From Lactobacillus delbrueckii (GTDB lineage Bacteria; Bacillota; Bacilli; Lactobacillales; Lactobacillaceae), in assembly GCA_004556255.1 (NCBI GenBank), contig SFHY01000016.1, forward strand, positions 1 through 16,215: DNA of 16,215 bases. Reading direction: 5' to 3'. The notes under the pieces were generated by a model, which saw nothing but the letters and a program-made list of their open reading frames with translations, had not been told where the DNA came from and made no database searches. Every line of letters starts with the position of its first letter. Position 1 is the first letter of the stretch. Of this stretch, positions 6,823 to 13,895 are shown piece after piece. The translations under genes were made by a program, and so were the position numbers.

Positions 6823-8075
6823 TTTACACAGAACAAATTCAAGCAGTTTTGCAAAAGGAAGGCAAAAGCAAGCCAACCTTGATCCAGAAAGAAACTTATG
6901 AGGCTATTAAGAACGGGGCCAGCCTGGTCGCTTTGGCCAAGACGGGGACAGGCAAGACCCTGGCCTATGCCCTGCCGGCTTTAGAGCGGGTCATTCCGGG
7001 GGAGAAAAATTCCCTGGTAATTTTGGCTCCGACGACTGAACTTGCCGTCCAGATCAGAAATGCCATCCTGCCTTTTGCCAAGGCCCTGGGTCTGAAGACT
7101 TTAGCCTTGGTTGGGGCTGGCAACCGGCAAAGACAGGACGAGCGGCTGAAGAAGGACAACTGTGAGGTCCTGGTCTGCACCCCGGGCCGCTTCTTTGACT
7201 TCTTCTCCTCGGGCCGGATCAAGCTAGTCCAGATCAAGACCCTGGTGATCGACGAAGCCGATGACATTTTGGAATTCGCCAAGCTGGAACTCTTGAGTTC
7301 TTTAGGGCAGAACCTGCCTGCTTCCAGCCAGATTTTGCTCTTTGGAGCCACTGAATCCCAGATCACCCGGGAGGCGGAAGAAATTTTTGCCTGCCACTTC
7401 CTTTTAGTCGACGTCCGCCCCGACCAGGGCAGCCGGACTGAACACGTCTTTTTGCAGGTTGACAATGAACACAAGCTGGAATACCTGCAGCGTTTGTGCA
7501 AGCTGGATGGCTTCCGGGGCCTGCTCTTCTTTGACTCAAATGAGGGGATGCTGCGCTTTGCCAGAATTTTTGCCCACAGCAAGACCCGCTTTGAAGTCCT
7601 GGCCAACAATTTCTCAAACGACAAGCGCCAGCAGGCCATCCGGGACCTGGCCAAGGGGAAGGTCAAGCTGCTCTTAGCCACTGACCTGGCCGCGCGCGGT
7701 TTGGACATTCCAAAACTAACCTATGTGGTCAACTATGAAATCCCGACTGATGCCAACACCTACATGCACCGGGCAGGCCGGACCGGCCGGATGCAGCAGG
7801 AGGGCAAGGTGGTGTCTCTGGGCAACGACCACGACCTGCGCAAGCTGAAGAAGCTCTTGGAAGGGGAAGTGACCGTCGACCGGGTCTACTTTGCCGGCTA
7901 CCACTTGAGTAAAGACAAGCCGGTCAAGAAGGAAAAGGCTGAAGGCAAAGACAAGACGGATAAAAAGACTGCTGTAATTGAGCAGGCAGTTAAGAAGAAA
8001 AAGAAGTCCAAGAAGAAAAACAAGAACAAGGGTTATCACCCGCATTATCTGAAGGGGAAGAAGCAAAGTGAATAG
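6819..8075 (+). CDS. DEAD-box ATP-dependent RNA helicase
   Basis: This 418-residue superfamily 2 helicase unwinds RNA duplexes using ATP; such proteins act in ribosome assembly, mRNA decay or cold growth. Motifs in order are Q-motif PTLIQ (19-23), I AKTGTGKT (40-47), Ia PTTELAVQ (71-78), TPGR (121-124), II DEAD (145-148), III GAT (176-178), V ATDLAARGLDIP (287-298) and VI HRAGRTGR (317-324). Odd points are Thr for Arg in motif Ia, Gly for Ser in motif III, and a short N-terminus compared with CshA/CshB. The last ~55 residues are Lys-rich and low complexity, likely an RNA-binding tail. The ATG overlaps the previous stop and the next gene begins inside this one, so translation of the three is coupled. 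Probably an accessory, CshB-like paralogue. Confidence 0.9.
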   Translation: MIYTEQIQAVLQKEGKSKPTLIQKETYEAIKNGASLVALAKTGTGKTLAYALPALERVIPGEKNSLVILAPTTELAVQIRNAILPFAKALGLKTLALVGAGNRQRQDERLKKDNCEVLVCTPGRFFDFFSSGRIKLVQIKTLVIDEADDILEFAKLELLSSLGQNLPASSQILLFGATESQITREAEEIFACHFLLVDVRPDQGSRTEHVFLQVDNEHKLEYLQRLCKLDGFRGLLFFDSNEGMLRFARIFAHSKTRFEVLANNFSNDKRQQAIRDLAKGKVKLLLATDLAARGLDIPKLTYVVNYEIPTDANTYMHRAGRTGRMQQEGKVVSLGNDHDLRKLKKLLEGEVTVDRVYFAGYHLSKDKPVKKEKAEGKDKTDKKTAVIEQAVKKKKKSKKKNKNKGYHPHYLKGKKQSE

Positions 8076-9387
8076 CGTGATTGACTGGCTGGAGCGGCAC
8101 CTGCTGCCCTTGGCCAATAATCTGGCCTCGGTCCGCTGGCTGGTGGCCCTCAGGGATGCTTTTATTTCTACCCTGCCGATCAGTTTGACCGGGTCGGTGG
8201 CGGTTTTAATCAAGAGCCTCATCATTGCCGCCAACCGCAACTGGGGCTGGCATGTTTTTTACCAGCTCATGCAGCCCCTAATTTCCATCTGCAACTTCGT
8301 CTGGCGGGGGAGCGTGGCCATGTTTGCCCTCTTCTTCGTCCTCAGCTGGGGCTACCAGTTGGCCAAGGCCTGTGAGGTAGACCCCTTGGCCGGGGCGATG
8401 ACGGCTCTTTGTTCTTTCATGATGAGCATCGCCAACTATTCCTACCTCATGCAGGGGAATAAACGGATCAAGCTGGACCAGGCTTTTAACATCAAGCAGC
8501 TGTCAACGACGGGGATGTTTACGGCCATTCTCTTTGGCGGCCTGGGCGTGGCCCTGTACATCCTGGGGGTCAAGGCCCGGCTGGGCCTGCATATCCAGAC
8601 GGCCATGCCCCCGGCCCAGATCGCGGCCTTTGAAGCAGCGATCCCGGTCATGCTGGCCCTTTTTATCGTGGGCGGGCTGAACTATCTCTTCCAGACCATC
8701 ACCGGCCAGTATTTCGGCGACTGGCTCTTAGAGATCATCCAGCTGCCTCTTTTGAAACTGGGCCAGGGCTTTATCATGGTGATTACTATTACGGCTTTGA
8801 CCCAGCTCTTCTGGTTCTTTGGGATCAATGGGGCCAGTGCCTTAGCTCCGGTTGTCGGGTCGATCTGGGCCACAGCCCAAAACGCCAACCTTTTGGCGGC
8901 GGCTAACGGCCATAAGATCCCGTATTTGTGGACCAACACTTCTTTTGTGGTCTTTGGCGTCAATGGGGTCTGCCTGCCTTTAGTCATCGCGATTTTGCTG
9001 ACTTCCAAGCGGGGGGACCAGCGGACTTTAGCCAAGGTGGCCCTGGCTCCGGCTGTCTTCAACGTCAATGAGCCCATGCTCTACGGGCTGCCAATCATCT
9101 TGAACCCGGTCTGCTTTCTGCCCTTTACCCTGGCTCCTTTAGCCAATGTTTCCTTGGCTTATCTGGCGACCAGGCTGGGCTGGATCAACCGGGTCCAGGC
9201 TTCGGTGCCCAATATCATGCCCCCGGTCATCGGTCCTTATCTGGCCACTAACTATGACTGGCGGGCCCTGGTCTTGTCCCTGGTCAACCTGGTCATCGCG
9301 GTCTTGATTTGGCTGCCCTTTGTCAAGGCGGCTGACCAGATTGGGCAGACGGATGAACCCCGCCGCTTTTTCATGCCGCAATACTGA
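8068..9387 (+). CDS. PTS lactose/cellobiose-family EIIC (orphan permease subunit)
   Basis: This 439-residue membrane permease subunit of the phosphoenolpyruvate sugar phosphotransferase system would carry a beta-glucoside or related sugar. Family signs are the N-terminal LRDAFISTLPISLTGS (31-46 region, usual form LRDGF..MP..I.GS), the central FGINGASALAPV segment, and NVNEPMLYGLPIILNP (usual NINEP..FGLPI.LNP), which holds the conserved Glu. About 10 hydrophobic segments are present. The start is a GTG at 8068, inside the helicase's last codons, an 8-base overlap, so expression needs translational coupling. No EIIA or EIIB gene is adjacent, so it must borrow them or do something other than normal transport. 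Substrate unknown. Confidence 0.85.
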   Translation: MNSVIDWLERHLLPLANNLASVRWLVALRDAFISTLPISLTGSVAVLIKSLIIAANRNWGWHVFYQLMQPLISICNFVWRGSVAMFALFFVLSWGYQLAKACEVDPLAGAMTALCSFMMSIANYSYLMQGNKRIKLDQAFNIKQLSTTGMFTAILFGGLGVALYILGVKARLGLHIQTAMPPAQIAAFEAAIPVMLALFIVGGLNYLFQTITGQYFGDWLLEIIQLPLLKLGQGFIMVITITALTQLFWFFGINGASALAPVVGSIWATAQNANLLAAANGHKIPYLWTNTSFVVFGVNGVCLPLVIAILLTSKRGDQRTLAKVALAPAVFNVNEPMLYGLPIILNPVCFLPFTLAPLANVSLAYLATRLGWINRVQASVPNIMPPVIGPYLATNYDWRALVLSLVNLVIAVLIWLPFVKAADQIGQTDEPRRFFMPQY

Positions 9388-9414
9388 TGACTTAAGCGAA
9401 AGCACTAGCTTTTT

Positions 9415-9445
9415 CAACACATTTTTTGTAGAATAAAATGTGTTG
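9415..9445. repeat. Perfect 11-bp inverted repeat upstream of tRNA-Arg
   Basis: CAACACATTTT (9415-9425) and AAAATGTGTTG (9435-9445) are exact reverse complements separated by 9 bases. The right arm covers a -10-like TAAAAT (9434-9439) and ends 3 bases before the tRNA. No T-run follows on either strand, so it is not a normal terminator. It looks like an operator or a structured leader. Confidence 0.65.
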
Positions 9446-9448
9446 TAT

Positions 9449-9523
9449 GGCCCGGTAGCTCAGTTGGATAGAGCACTGGTTTCCTAAACCAGGTTGTCGC
9501 GAGTTCAAATCTCGCCCGGGTCA
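9449..9523 (+). tRNA. tRNA-Arg (anticodon CCT)
   Basis: The cloverleaf is complete: acceptor GGCCCGG pairs with CCGGGTC (one G-U at position 2-71); D stem GCTC/GAGC; anticodon stem CTGGT/ACCAG around TTCCTAA, giving anticodon CCT at 9483-9485; T stem GCGAG/CTCGC with loop TTCAAAT; discriminator A. The variable loop is 6 bases by this fold. CCA is not encoded. It reads AGG arginine codons. Confidence 0.95.
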
Positions 9524-9529
9524 TATCTG

Positions 9530-9559
9530 CCCCTCACGGAAGTGAGGGGTTTTCTTTTT
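9530..9559 (+). terminator. Terminator of tRNA-Arg
   Basis: CCCCTCAC (9530-9537) pairs with GTGAGGGG (9542-9549) around GGAA, followed by TTTTCTTTTT. Confidence 0.92.
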
Positions 9560-9733
9560 GTCTTTTGCTGCTTTTTTATACTTTTTTCCGCCTTAGCTTA
9601 TTGGTCTTTGCTTTTAATTTTGGTAAAAAAAGGCCGCTTTTTAACAAAAATTTAAAGAAAATAAAGTATCCGAAGAAAGAAAGCGGATTTTTGTTTTTCA
9701 ATAAGAAAATTATGAAAGTATTGACGAAAAGCA
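9560..9733. other. AT-rich intergenic stretch without a supported gene
   Basis: This is notably richer in A/T than its surroundings. It contains CCGCTTT (9634-9640), which can pair with AAAGCGG (9680-9686), and a smaller ATCCG/CGGAT stem (9668-9672/9684-9688) followed by TTTTGTTTTT at 9689-9698. It could act as a weak terminator. An open frame across 9565-9849 starts with TTG without a ribosome site and spans a promoter, so I do not count it as a gene. Confidence 0.4.
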
Positions 9734-9762
9734 TTGCAAAGGCCGGGAGCTTCCTTTATAAT
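9734..9762 (+). promoter_or_regulatory. Promoter of the second PTS IIC gene
   Basis: TTGCAA (9734-9739), 17-base spacer, TATAAT (9757-9762). Predicted start near 9769 gives a leader of about 95 bases. The leader holds an 8-bp perfect stem, TTATGAGA (9776-9783) with TCTCATAA (9807-9814). Confidence 0.7.
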
Positions 9763-9863
9763 TCAAGGCATCAGTTTATGAGAGAGAAATTAAACACTAT
9801 TAGATATCTCATAATCTGTGTCAATGTAATAATAATTTTCTACCGTTAGGAGGCGGAGACTAT

Positions 9864-10937
9864 ATGTCTGAAACAACTCAAACAAAAGAAACAGTTGGAT
9901 CATTTACGATGAAAGTCCTTAATGGTTCAGCGACTGCCATTATCGTGTCACTTTTACCAAGTGCCATTTTGTCAACCTTCTTGACTCCCTTTGCAGGAAG
10001 CAACGCGATTGTGGCCAATCTTTTGCACATTGTGACCGTCTTCCAATACTTTTTTGCCGTAATGTGCGGCTTCTCAACTGCCAAGCAGTTTGACCTGGGC
10101 TACACTGAAGCAGCCTGCGTGGGCGGGGCAGCCTTCCTGGGCTCCGGCTGTGTGACCGCGGTAACTACCACGGTTAAGGGCGTAACTACCACCAGCTTCC
10201 AATTAGCTGGGATGGGGGACGTTATCAACACCATGCTGACGGCAGCCGTTGCTGTTCTCTTCATCAAGTGGGTCGGCAACCGCTTCGGCTCACTGGGGAT
10301 CGTCTTCTTCCCAATCCTGGCCGGGACTGGCGTCGGTTTCCTGGGCAGCCTGACCAAGCCTTACGTATCCCTGGTAACCACGGCCATCGGTGACGTGATC
10401 AACACCTTCACCAAGCTGGCTCCATACCCAATGTGTATCCTGATCGCCATGTCCTTCGCGATCATCATCGTTACCCCGCTGTCAACTGTAGCCATCTCCG
10501 TGGCCATCGGCCTGGCCGGCATGGGTTCTGCCGCAGCTGGTTTCGGTCTGGCAAGTACCGCTGCCTTTCTTATCTGGGCAACCTTGAAGGTTGACAAGCC
10601 AGGTGTGCAAGTTGCCATCTTCTTAGGTGCCATCAAGATGATGATGCCAAACTTCCTGAGATACCCGGTAATCGGGATTCCGATCGCTTTAACGGCGGCT
10701 ATCTCAACTCTGTCCGTGCCAATTCTTGGCCTTAAGGGGACCCCGGCTTCCGGTGGTTTCGGCCTGATCGGGGCGGTTTCTCCTTTAGCTTCTTACAATG
10801 CCGGCTTCCACAATGTGCTGGTGCTGGTAATCGTCTGGGTAGTCGTACCATTCGCGGTTGGCTACCTGATGAAGAAGATCTTCGTTGACTGGACCAAGGT
10901 CTGCAAGCCGGAATACTTCATCACTCCGGCCCGTTAA
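9864..10937 (+). CDS. PTS system EIIC family membrane protein (PTS_EIIC_2-like)
   Basis: This 357-residue, highly hydrophobic protein has about 9-10 membrane segments and resembles the compact 'PTS EIIC_2' family, which is annotated as sugar-transporter IIC but with poorly known substrates. Visible features are a short polar start (MSETTQTKETVG), Gly/Ala-rich helices, an acidic-polar stretch QFDLGYTEAACVGGAAFLGSG split by helices, and a C-terminal helix followed by KKIFVDWTKVCKPEYF. The ATG at 9864 has an excellent AGGAGG at 9848-9853. It has its own promoter, a structured leader and a strong terminator, so it is monocistronic. As with the other IIC gene in this window, no IIA or IIB domain is encoded nearby or fused. 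It is unrelated in sequence to the lactose/cellobiose-type IIC upstream. Substrate not assigned. Confidence 0.75.
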   Translation: MSETTQTKETVGSFTMKVLNGSATAIIVSLLPSAILSTFLTPFAGSNAIVANLLHIVTVFQYFFAVMCGFSTAKQFDLGYTEAACVGGAAFLGSGCVTAVTTTVKGVTTTSFQLAGMGDVINTMLTAAVAVLFIKWVGNRFGSLGIVFFPILAGTGVGFLGSLTKPYVSLVTTAIGDVINTFTKLAPYPMCILIAMSFAIIIVTPLSTVAISVAIGLAGMGSAAAGFGLASTAAFLIWATLKVDKPGVQVAIFLGAIKMMMPNFLRYPVIGIPIALTAAISTLSVPILGLKGTPASGGFGLIGAVSPLASYNAGFHNVLVLVIVWVVVPFAVGYLMKKIFVDWTKVCKPEYFITPAR

Positions 10938-10999
10938 TTGTCATTAAAATACTCCTTAATCTATTCCAATAAACCATATTTTTCCTTATACAAATAAGT

Positions 11000-11033
11000 C
11001 CGCGGCTGAAGCTTTGTCAGCCGCGGCTTTTTT
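11000..11033 (+). terminator. Terminator of the second PTS IIC gene
   Basis: CCGCGGCTGA (11000-11009) pairs perfectly with TCAGCCGCGG (11017-11026), loop AGCTTTG, then CTTTTTT. Confidence 0.93.
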
Positions 11034-11040
11034 GTCTTCC

Positions 11041-11069
11041 TTGACAAAAAATAATATTATTAGTAGGCT
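11041..11069 (+). promoter_or_regulatory. Promoter candidate for the uracil permease
   Basis: A consensus TTGACA (11041-11046) lies 17 bases from TAGGCT (11064-11069), a poor -10. Transcription would begin near 11076, leaving a leader of about 90 bases that contains the PyrR-like element. Confidence 0.5.
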
Positions 11070-11088
11070 AAAGTAAGTCAATTGTTAA

Positions 11089-11160
11089 GGAACCTTTAAA
11101 TTCAGTCCCGTGAGGCTGACAAGGACATTTTGTTCCGGGTTCCAGTATTTGGAAAGGAAG
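11089..11160 (+). promoter_or_regulatory. PyrR-binding-loop-like leader of the uracil permease
   Basis: At 11104-11127 the leader reads AGTCC, then CGTGAGGCT, then GACAAGGACA, which matches the conserved loop bound by the pyrimidine regulator PyrR (UCC-N-G-N-GAGG-CU...AAGGA). GTCC pairs with GGAC to close it. Further out, GGAACC (11089-11094) is complementary to GGTTCC (11138-11143). TTCCA (11140-11144) can instead pair with TGGAA (11150-11154) next to the ribosome site, and CCTTT (11093-11097) is complementary to AAAGG in that site. No terminator stem with T-run lies before the start codon, so control would act on translation rather than by attenuation. Confidence 0.65.
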
Positions 11161-11167
11161 ATTTCTT

Positions 11168-12451
11168 TTGAAGGAAGACAAGACATTCCGGAACCCTGAA
11201 GCGGTTTTGGACGTTCAGGACAAGCCGAAGTTCGGTCCCTGGCTGCTGCTCTCAATCCAGCACCTCTTTACCATGTTCGGCTCGACCGTCCTGGTTCCGC
11301 TCTTAATCGGCTTAAAGCCAAGCATTGCCCTTTTCTGTTCAGGGGTGGGGACACTGGTCTACATCCTCTGCACCCAGGCGAAGATCCCGGCCTACCTGGG
11401 CTCATCTTTTGCCTTCATCGCCACTATGCAGGCCTTGATGAAAAATTACGGCTACCCGGCCGTAGGGCAGGGGGCCATCGCGGCTGGTCTGGTCTACGTC
11501 ATCGTGGCCCTCTTGATCGCCCGCTTCGGCTCCCGCTGGCTGGACAAGATCCTGCCGCCAATCGTGGTTGGTCCGATCATCATCGTTATCGGTCTGTCCC
11601 TAGCGACGACCGCGGCCAACGATGCCATGTTCAACGCCAGCGGCAAGTACAGCTTGACTTACTTCGGGGTAGCGATTTTTACCCTGGTCATCACGATCAT
11701 CTTTAACATGTTTTTGAAGGGCTTCCCGAGCATGATCCCGGTTTTGCTGGGGATCATCTGCGGCTACCTCATGGCCCTCTTCTGCGGGATCGTTGACCTG
11801 TCCGGCGTTGAAAGCGCCAAGTGGTTCTCTCTGCCCGCCTTTGACGTTTTAGGCGTGAGCTACAAGTTCAAGTGGTACCCGGCCGCCATCATCACCATGG
11901 CCCCGATTGCTTTTGTCACCATGACTGAGCACATGGGCCACATCATGGTCTTAAACAAATTGACCAAGCGGAACTTCTTTGAAGACCCGGGCCTGCACCG
12001 GACCCTGCTGGGCGACGGTCTTTCTAGCATCATCGCCGGCTTCTTGGGTGGCCCGCCAACCACCTCCTACGGGGAAAACATCGGCGTTTTGGCCATGACC
12101 AAGGTCCACAGCGTCTTCGTCTTGGGCGGGGCAGCCTTCTTCGCCATCGTCTTCTCCTTCGTCGGCAAGGTGTCAGCAGTGATCGAATCCATCCCAACCC
12201 CGGTTATCGGGGGGATCTCCTTCCTGCTCTTCGGGATGATCGCGGCCAACGGCCTGCGGATCCTGGTTGACAACAAGGTCGACTTTGAAAAGAAGCGGAA
12301 CCTGGTCATTGCTTCCGTCATTCTGGTTATCGGGATCGGGGGCACCTACCTCAAGATCGGTTCATTCCAGCTGACCAGCATCGCTTTGGCTACGGTCTTC
12401 GGGATTCTCTTGAACTTGATCTTGCCGGAAAAGGCAGCCAGCGAACAGTAG
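11168..12451 (+). CDS. pyrP: Uracil permease (NCS2 family)
   Basis: This 427-residue proton-coupled transporter takes up uracil for the pyrimidine salvage pathway. The family is nucleobase-cation symporter 2 (UraA/PyrP branch). Visible motifs are QHLFTMFGSTVLVP (31-44), TEHMGHIMVL with E254, and GGPPTTSYGENIGV with E303. E254 and E303 are 49 residues apart, like the two uracil-binding glutamates of E. coli UraA (241 and 290). About 14 membrane segments are expected. The start is a TTG at 11168, supported by AAGGAAG ending at 11160. A PyrR-type leader precedes it, which agrees with pyrimidine-controlled uptake. It is a single-gene unit closed by a terminator, with no other pyr gene in the window. 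A xanthine permease is less likely because of the leader and motifs. Confidence 0.92.
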   Translation: MKEDKTFRNPEAVLDVQDKPKFGPWLLLSIQHLFTMFGSTVLVPLLIGLKPSIALFCSGVGTLVYILCTQAKIPAYLGSSFAFIATMQALMKNYGYPAVGQGAIAAGLVYVIVALLIARFGSRWLDKILPPIVVGPIIIVIGLSLATTAANDAMFNASGKYSLTYFGVAIFTLVITIIFNMFLKGFPSMIPVLLGIICGYLMALFCGIVDLSGVESAKWFSLPAFDVLGVSYKFKWYPAAIITMAPIAFVTMTEHMGHIMVLNKLTKRNFFEDPGLHRTLLGDGLSSIIAGFLGGPPTTSYGENIGVLAMTKVHSVFVLGGAAFFAIVFSFVGKVSAVIESIPTPVIGGISFLLFGMIAANGLRILVDNKVDFEKKRNLVIASVILVIGIGGTYLKIGSFQLTSIALATVFGILLNLILPEKAASEQ

Positions 12452-12460
12452 AATTTTTGC

Positions 12461-12497
12461 AAATAGCTTTCCATAATTGCATGGAAGGCTATTTTTT
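12461..12497 (+). terminator. Terminator of the uracil permease
   Basis: AAATAGCTTTCCAT (12461-12474) pairs with ATGGAAGGCTATTT (12481-12494), one wobble pair, loop AATTGC, ending in six T. Confidence 0.92.
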
Positions 12498-12563
12498 ATT
12501 TAAAAAGCTGCCTTTTTGGTTTAAGATAGGTAAGTAACAAAGAACAAACAGAGGGATTTTTTG

Positions 12564-13814
12564 ATGAACAATTTACCAGAAGAATTAGCAAAAATTGTCA
12601 AGGAAGTCGACGAGCAGATCGGCGGCCGCCTGCATGAAATCGACGAACAGGTTATTTACAACCAGGCCAAGGTCCTGGAAGCCTTCGTGGACAACGCGGT
12701 CGCTGAATCTGACTTGAAGGGGACCAACGGCTACGGGGACGATGATGAAGGCCGGGACAAGCTGGAGCGGGTCTACGCCCAGGTCTTCCACACTGAAGAT
12801 GCCCTGGTGCGGCCGCAATTCGTTTCCGGGACCCACACCCTGGCTACCGCCCTTGACGGCAACCTGGTGCCAGGCGACACTTTGACTTACCTGACGGGGA
12901 TGCCTTACGACACCCTGCAGCACGCTATCGGTCTTACCCCAGACAAGGCCGGCACCTTGATTGAAAAAGGGGTCAAGTTCTCCTACGTGCCTTTGAAAGA
13001 AGACGGCAGCGTCGACTTTGAAGAGGGGGAAAAGATTTTAAAGCGGGACCAGCCGAAGATCGTGGCTATTCAGAGGTCCCGGGGCTACGACACCCGGGAA
13101 AGCTTCCCGGTTGCCAAGGTCAAGGAAATGATCGACTTCATCAAGGAAGTCAGTCCCAAGTCCTTGATCTTCGTTGACAACTGCTACGGGGAATTTTCGG
13201 AAAAGCATGAGCCGACTGAATACGGGGCCGACTTCATGGCCGGTTCTCTGATCAAGAATGCCGGGGGCGGGATTGCCCAAACTGGTGGCTACATCGTCGG
13301 CAGAAAAGACTTGATCCACCGGGCTGCCAGCCGGCTTTTTGCCCCGGGGATCAGCGACTCAGAAGGGCCAACCTTAAACAGCCTGCATGAGTTCTACGAA
13401 GGCTTCTTCCTGGCGCCAAACGTGACCGGGGAAGCCATCAAGGGGATGATCTACTCAGCTGCCTTGATGGAAAAGCTGGGCTTTGACGTGTCTCCTAAGT
13501 GGGATGCCCCGCGGACTGACCTGATCGAACTGATCACCTTCAACGACAAGGAAAAGATGATCAAGTTCTGCCAGGAAGTGCAGAAGAACTCACCGGTTGA
13601 CTCCTTCGTTACCCCAATTCCAAGCCACATGCGGGGCTATGAAGATGAAGTCATTATGGCCGGGGGGACCTTTGTCTCCGGGTCAACGGTTGAATTCTCA
13701 GCTGACGGCCCGATCCGTCCGCCTTACGCTGTCTACATGCAGGGCGGTTTGACCTACGCCCATGACAAGATCGCCGTGACCAACGCGGTCAAGTCAGTTC
13801 TCTTTGGTGACTAA
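12564..13814 (+). CDS. PLP-dependent 'aluminum resistance' family protein (methionine gamma-lyase-like)
   Basis: This 416-residue fold-type I pyridoxal-phosphate enzyme belongs to the family annotated as aluminum resistance protein or cystathionine beta-lyase-like (Met_gamma_lyase). Its actual reaction is not firmly established. Motifs are FVSGTHTLATAL (cofactor phosphate region), FVDNCYGEF with the Asp that contacts the pyridine ring, SLIKNAGGG with K231 as the likely Schiff-base lysine, and AGGTFVSGSTVEFSADGPIRPPY near the C-terminus. Length is typical. The start is the ATG at 12564 because GAGGG at 12551-12555 is 8 bases upstream; the TTG one codon earlier is not needed. In many Firmicutes the gene sits upstream of glnR-glnA; here it does not. 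It ends in a terminator shared with the convergent decarboxylase. Confidence 0.88.
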   Translation: MNNLPEELAKIVKEVDEQIGGRLHEIDEQVIYNQAKVLEAFVDNAVAESDLKGTNGYGDDDEGRDKLERVYAQVFHTEDALVRPQFVSGTHTLATALDGNLVPGDTLTYLTGMPYDTLQHAIGLTPDKAGTLIEKGVKFSYVPLKEDGSVDFEEGEKILKRDQPKIVAIQRSRGYDTRESFPVAKVKEMIDFIKEVSPKSLIFVDNCYGEFSEKHEPTEYGADFMAGSLIKNAGGGIAQTGGYIVGRKDLIHRAASRLFAPGISDSEGPTLNSLHEFYEGFFLAPNVTGEAIKGMIYSAALMEKLGFDVSPKWDAPRTDLIELITFNDKEKMIKFCQEVQKNSPVDSFVTPIPSHMRGYEDEVIMAGGTFVSGSTVEFSADGPIRPPYAVYMQGGLTYAHDKIAVTNAVKSVLFGD

Positions 13815-13853
13815 GGGAAAAAGGCAAAATAAGGAAAATAGTTCAAGAGATAG

Positions 13854-13889
13854 AAAAAACGTTGACACTGCCTTGTGTCAACGTTTTTT
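13854..13889. terminator. Bidirectional terminator between convergent PLP-enzyme genes
   Basis: AAAAAACGTTGACAC (13854-13868) pairs perfectly over 15 bases with GTGTCAACGTTTTTT (13875-13889), loop TGCCTT. The A-run and T-run make it work on both strands. Confidence 0.95.
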
Positions 13890-13895
13890 GTCATA

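Noticed and set aside
6965..7708. 247-codon minus-strand frame within the helicase gene
   Set aside because: It is the complement of conserved helicase motifs, with Arg/Ser-rich random composition and no ribosome site.
9398..9414. GAAAGC...GCTTTTTC stem as terminator of the PTS IIC operon
   Set aside because: The stem has only about 5 base pairs and the T-run is short and interrupted, too weak to call.
9565..9849. 94-codon frame in the AT-rich region
   Set aside because: It has a TTG start without a ribosome site, spans a terminator-like stem and the promoter of the next gene, and has no recognisable domain.
9501..9863. tRNA 3' end as an attachment site for an integrated element
   Set aside because: The adjacent DNA is AT-rich, but I found no second copy of the tRNA end, no integrase and no phage gene in the window.
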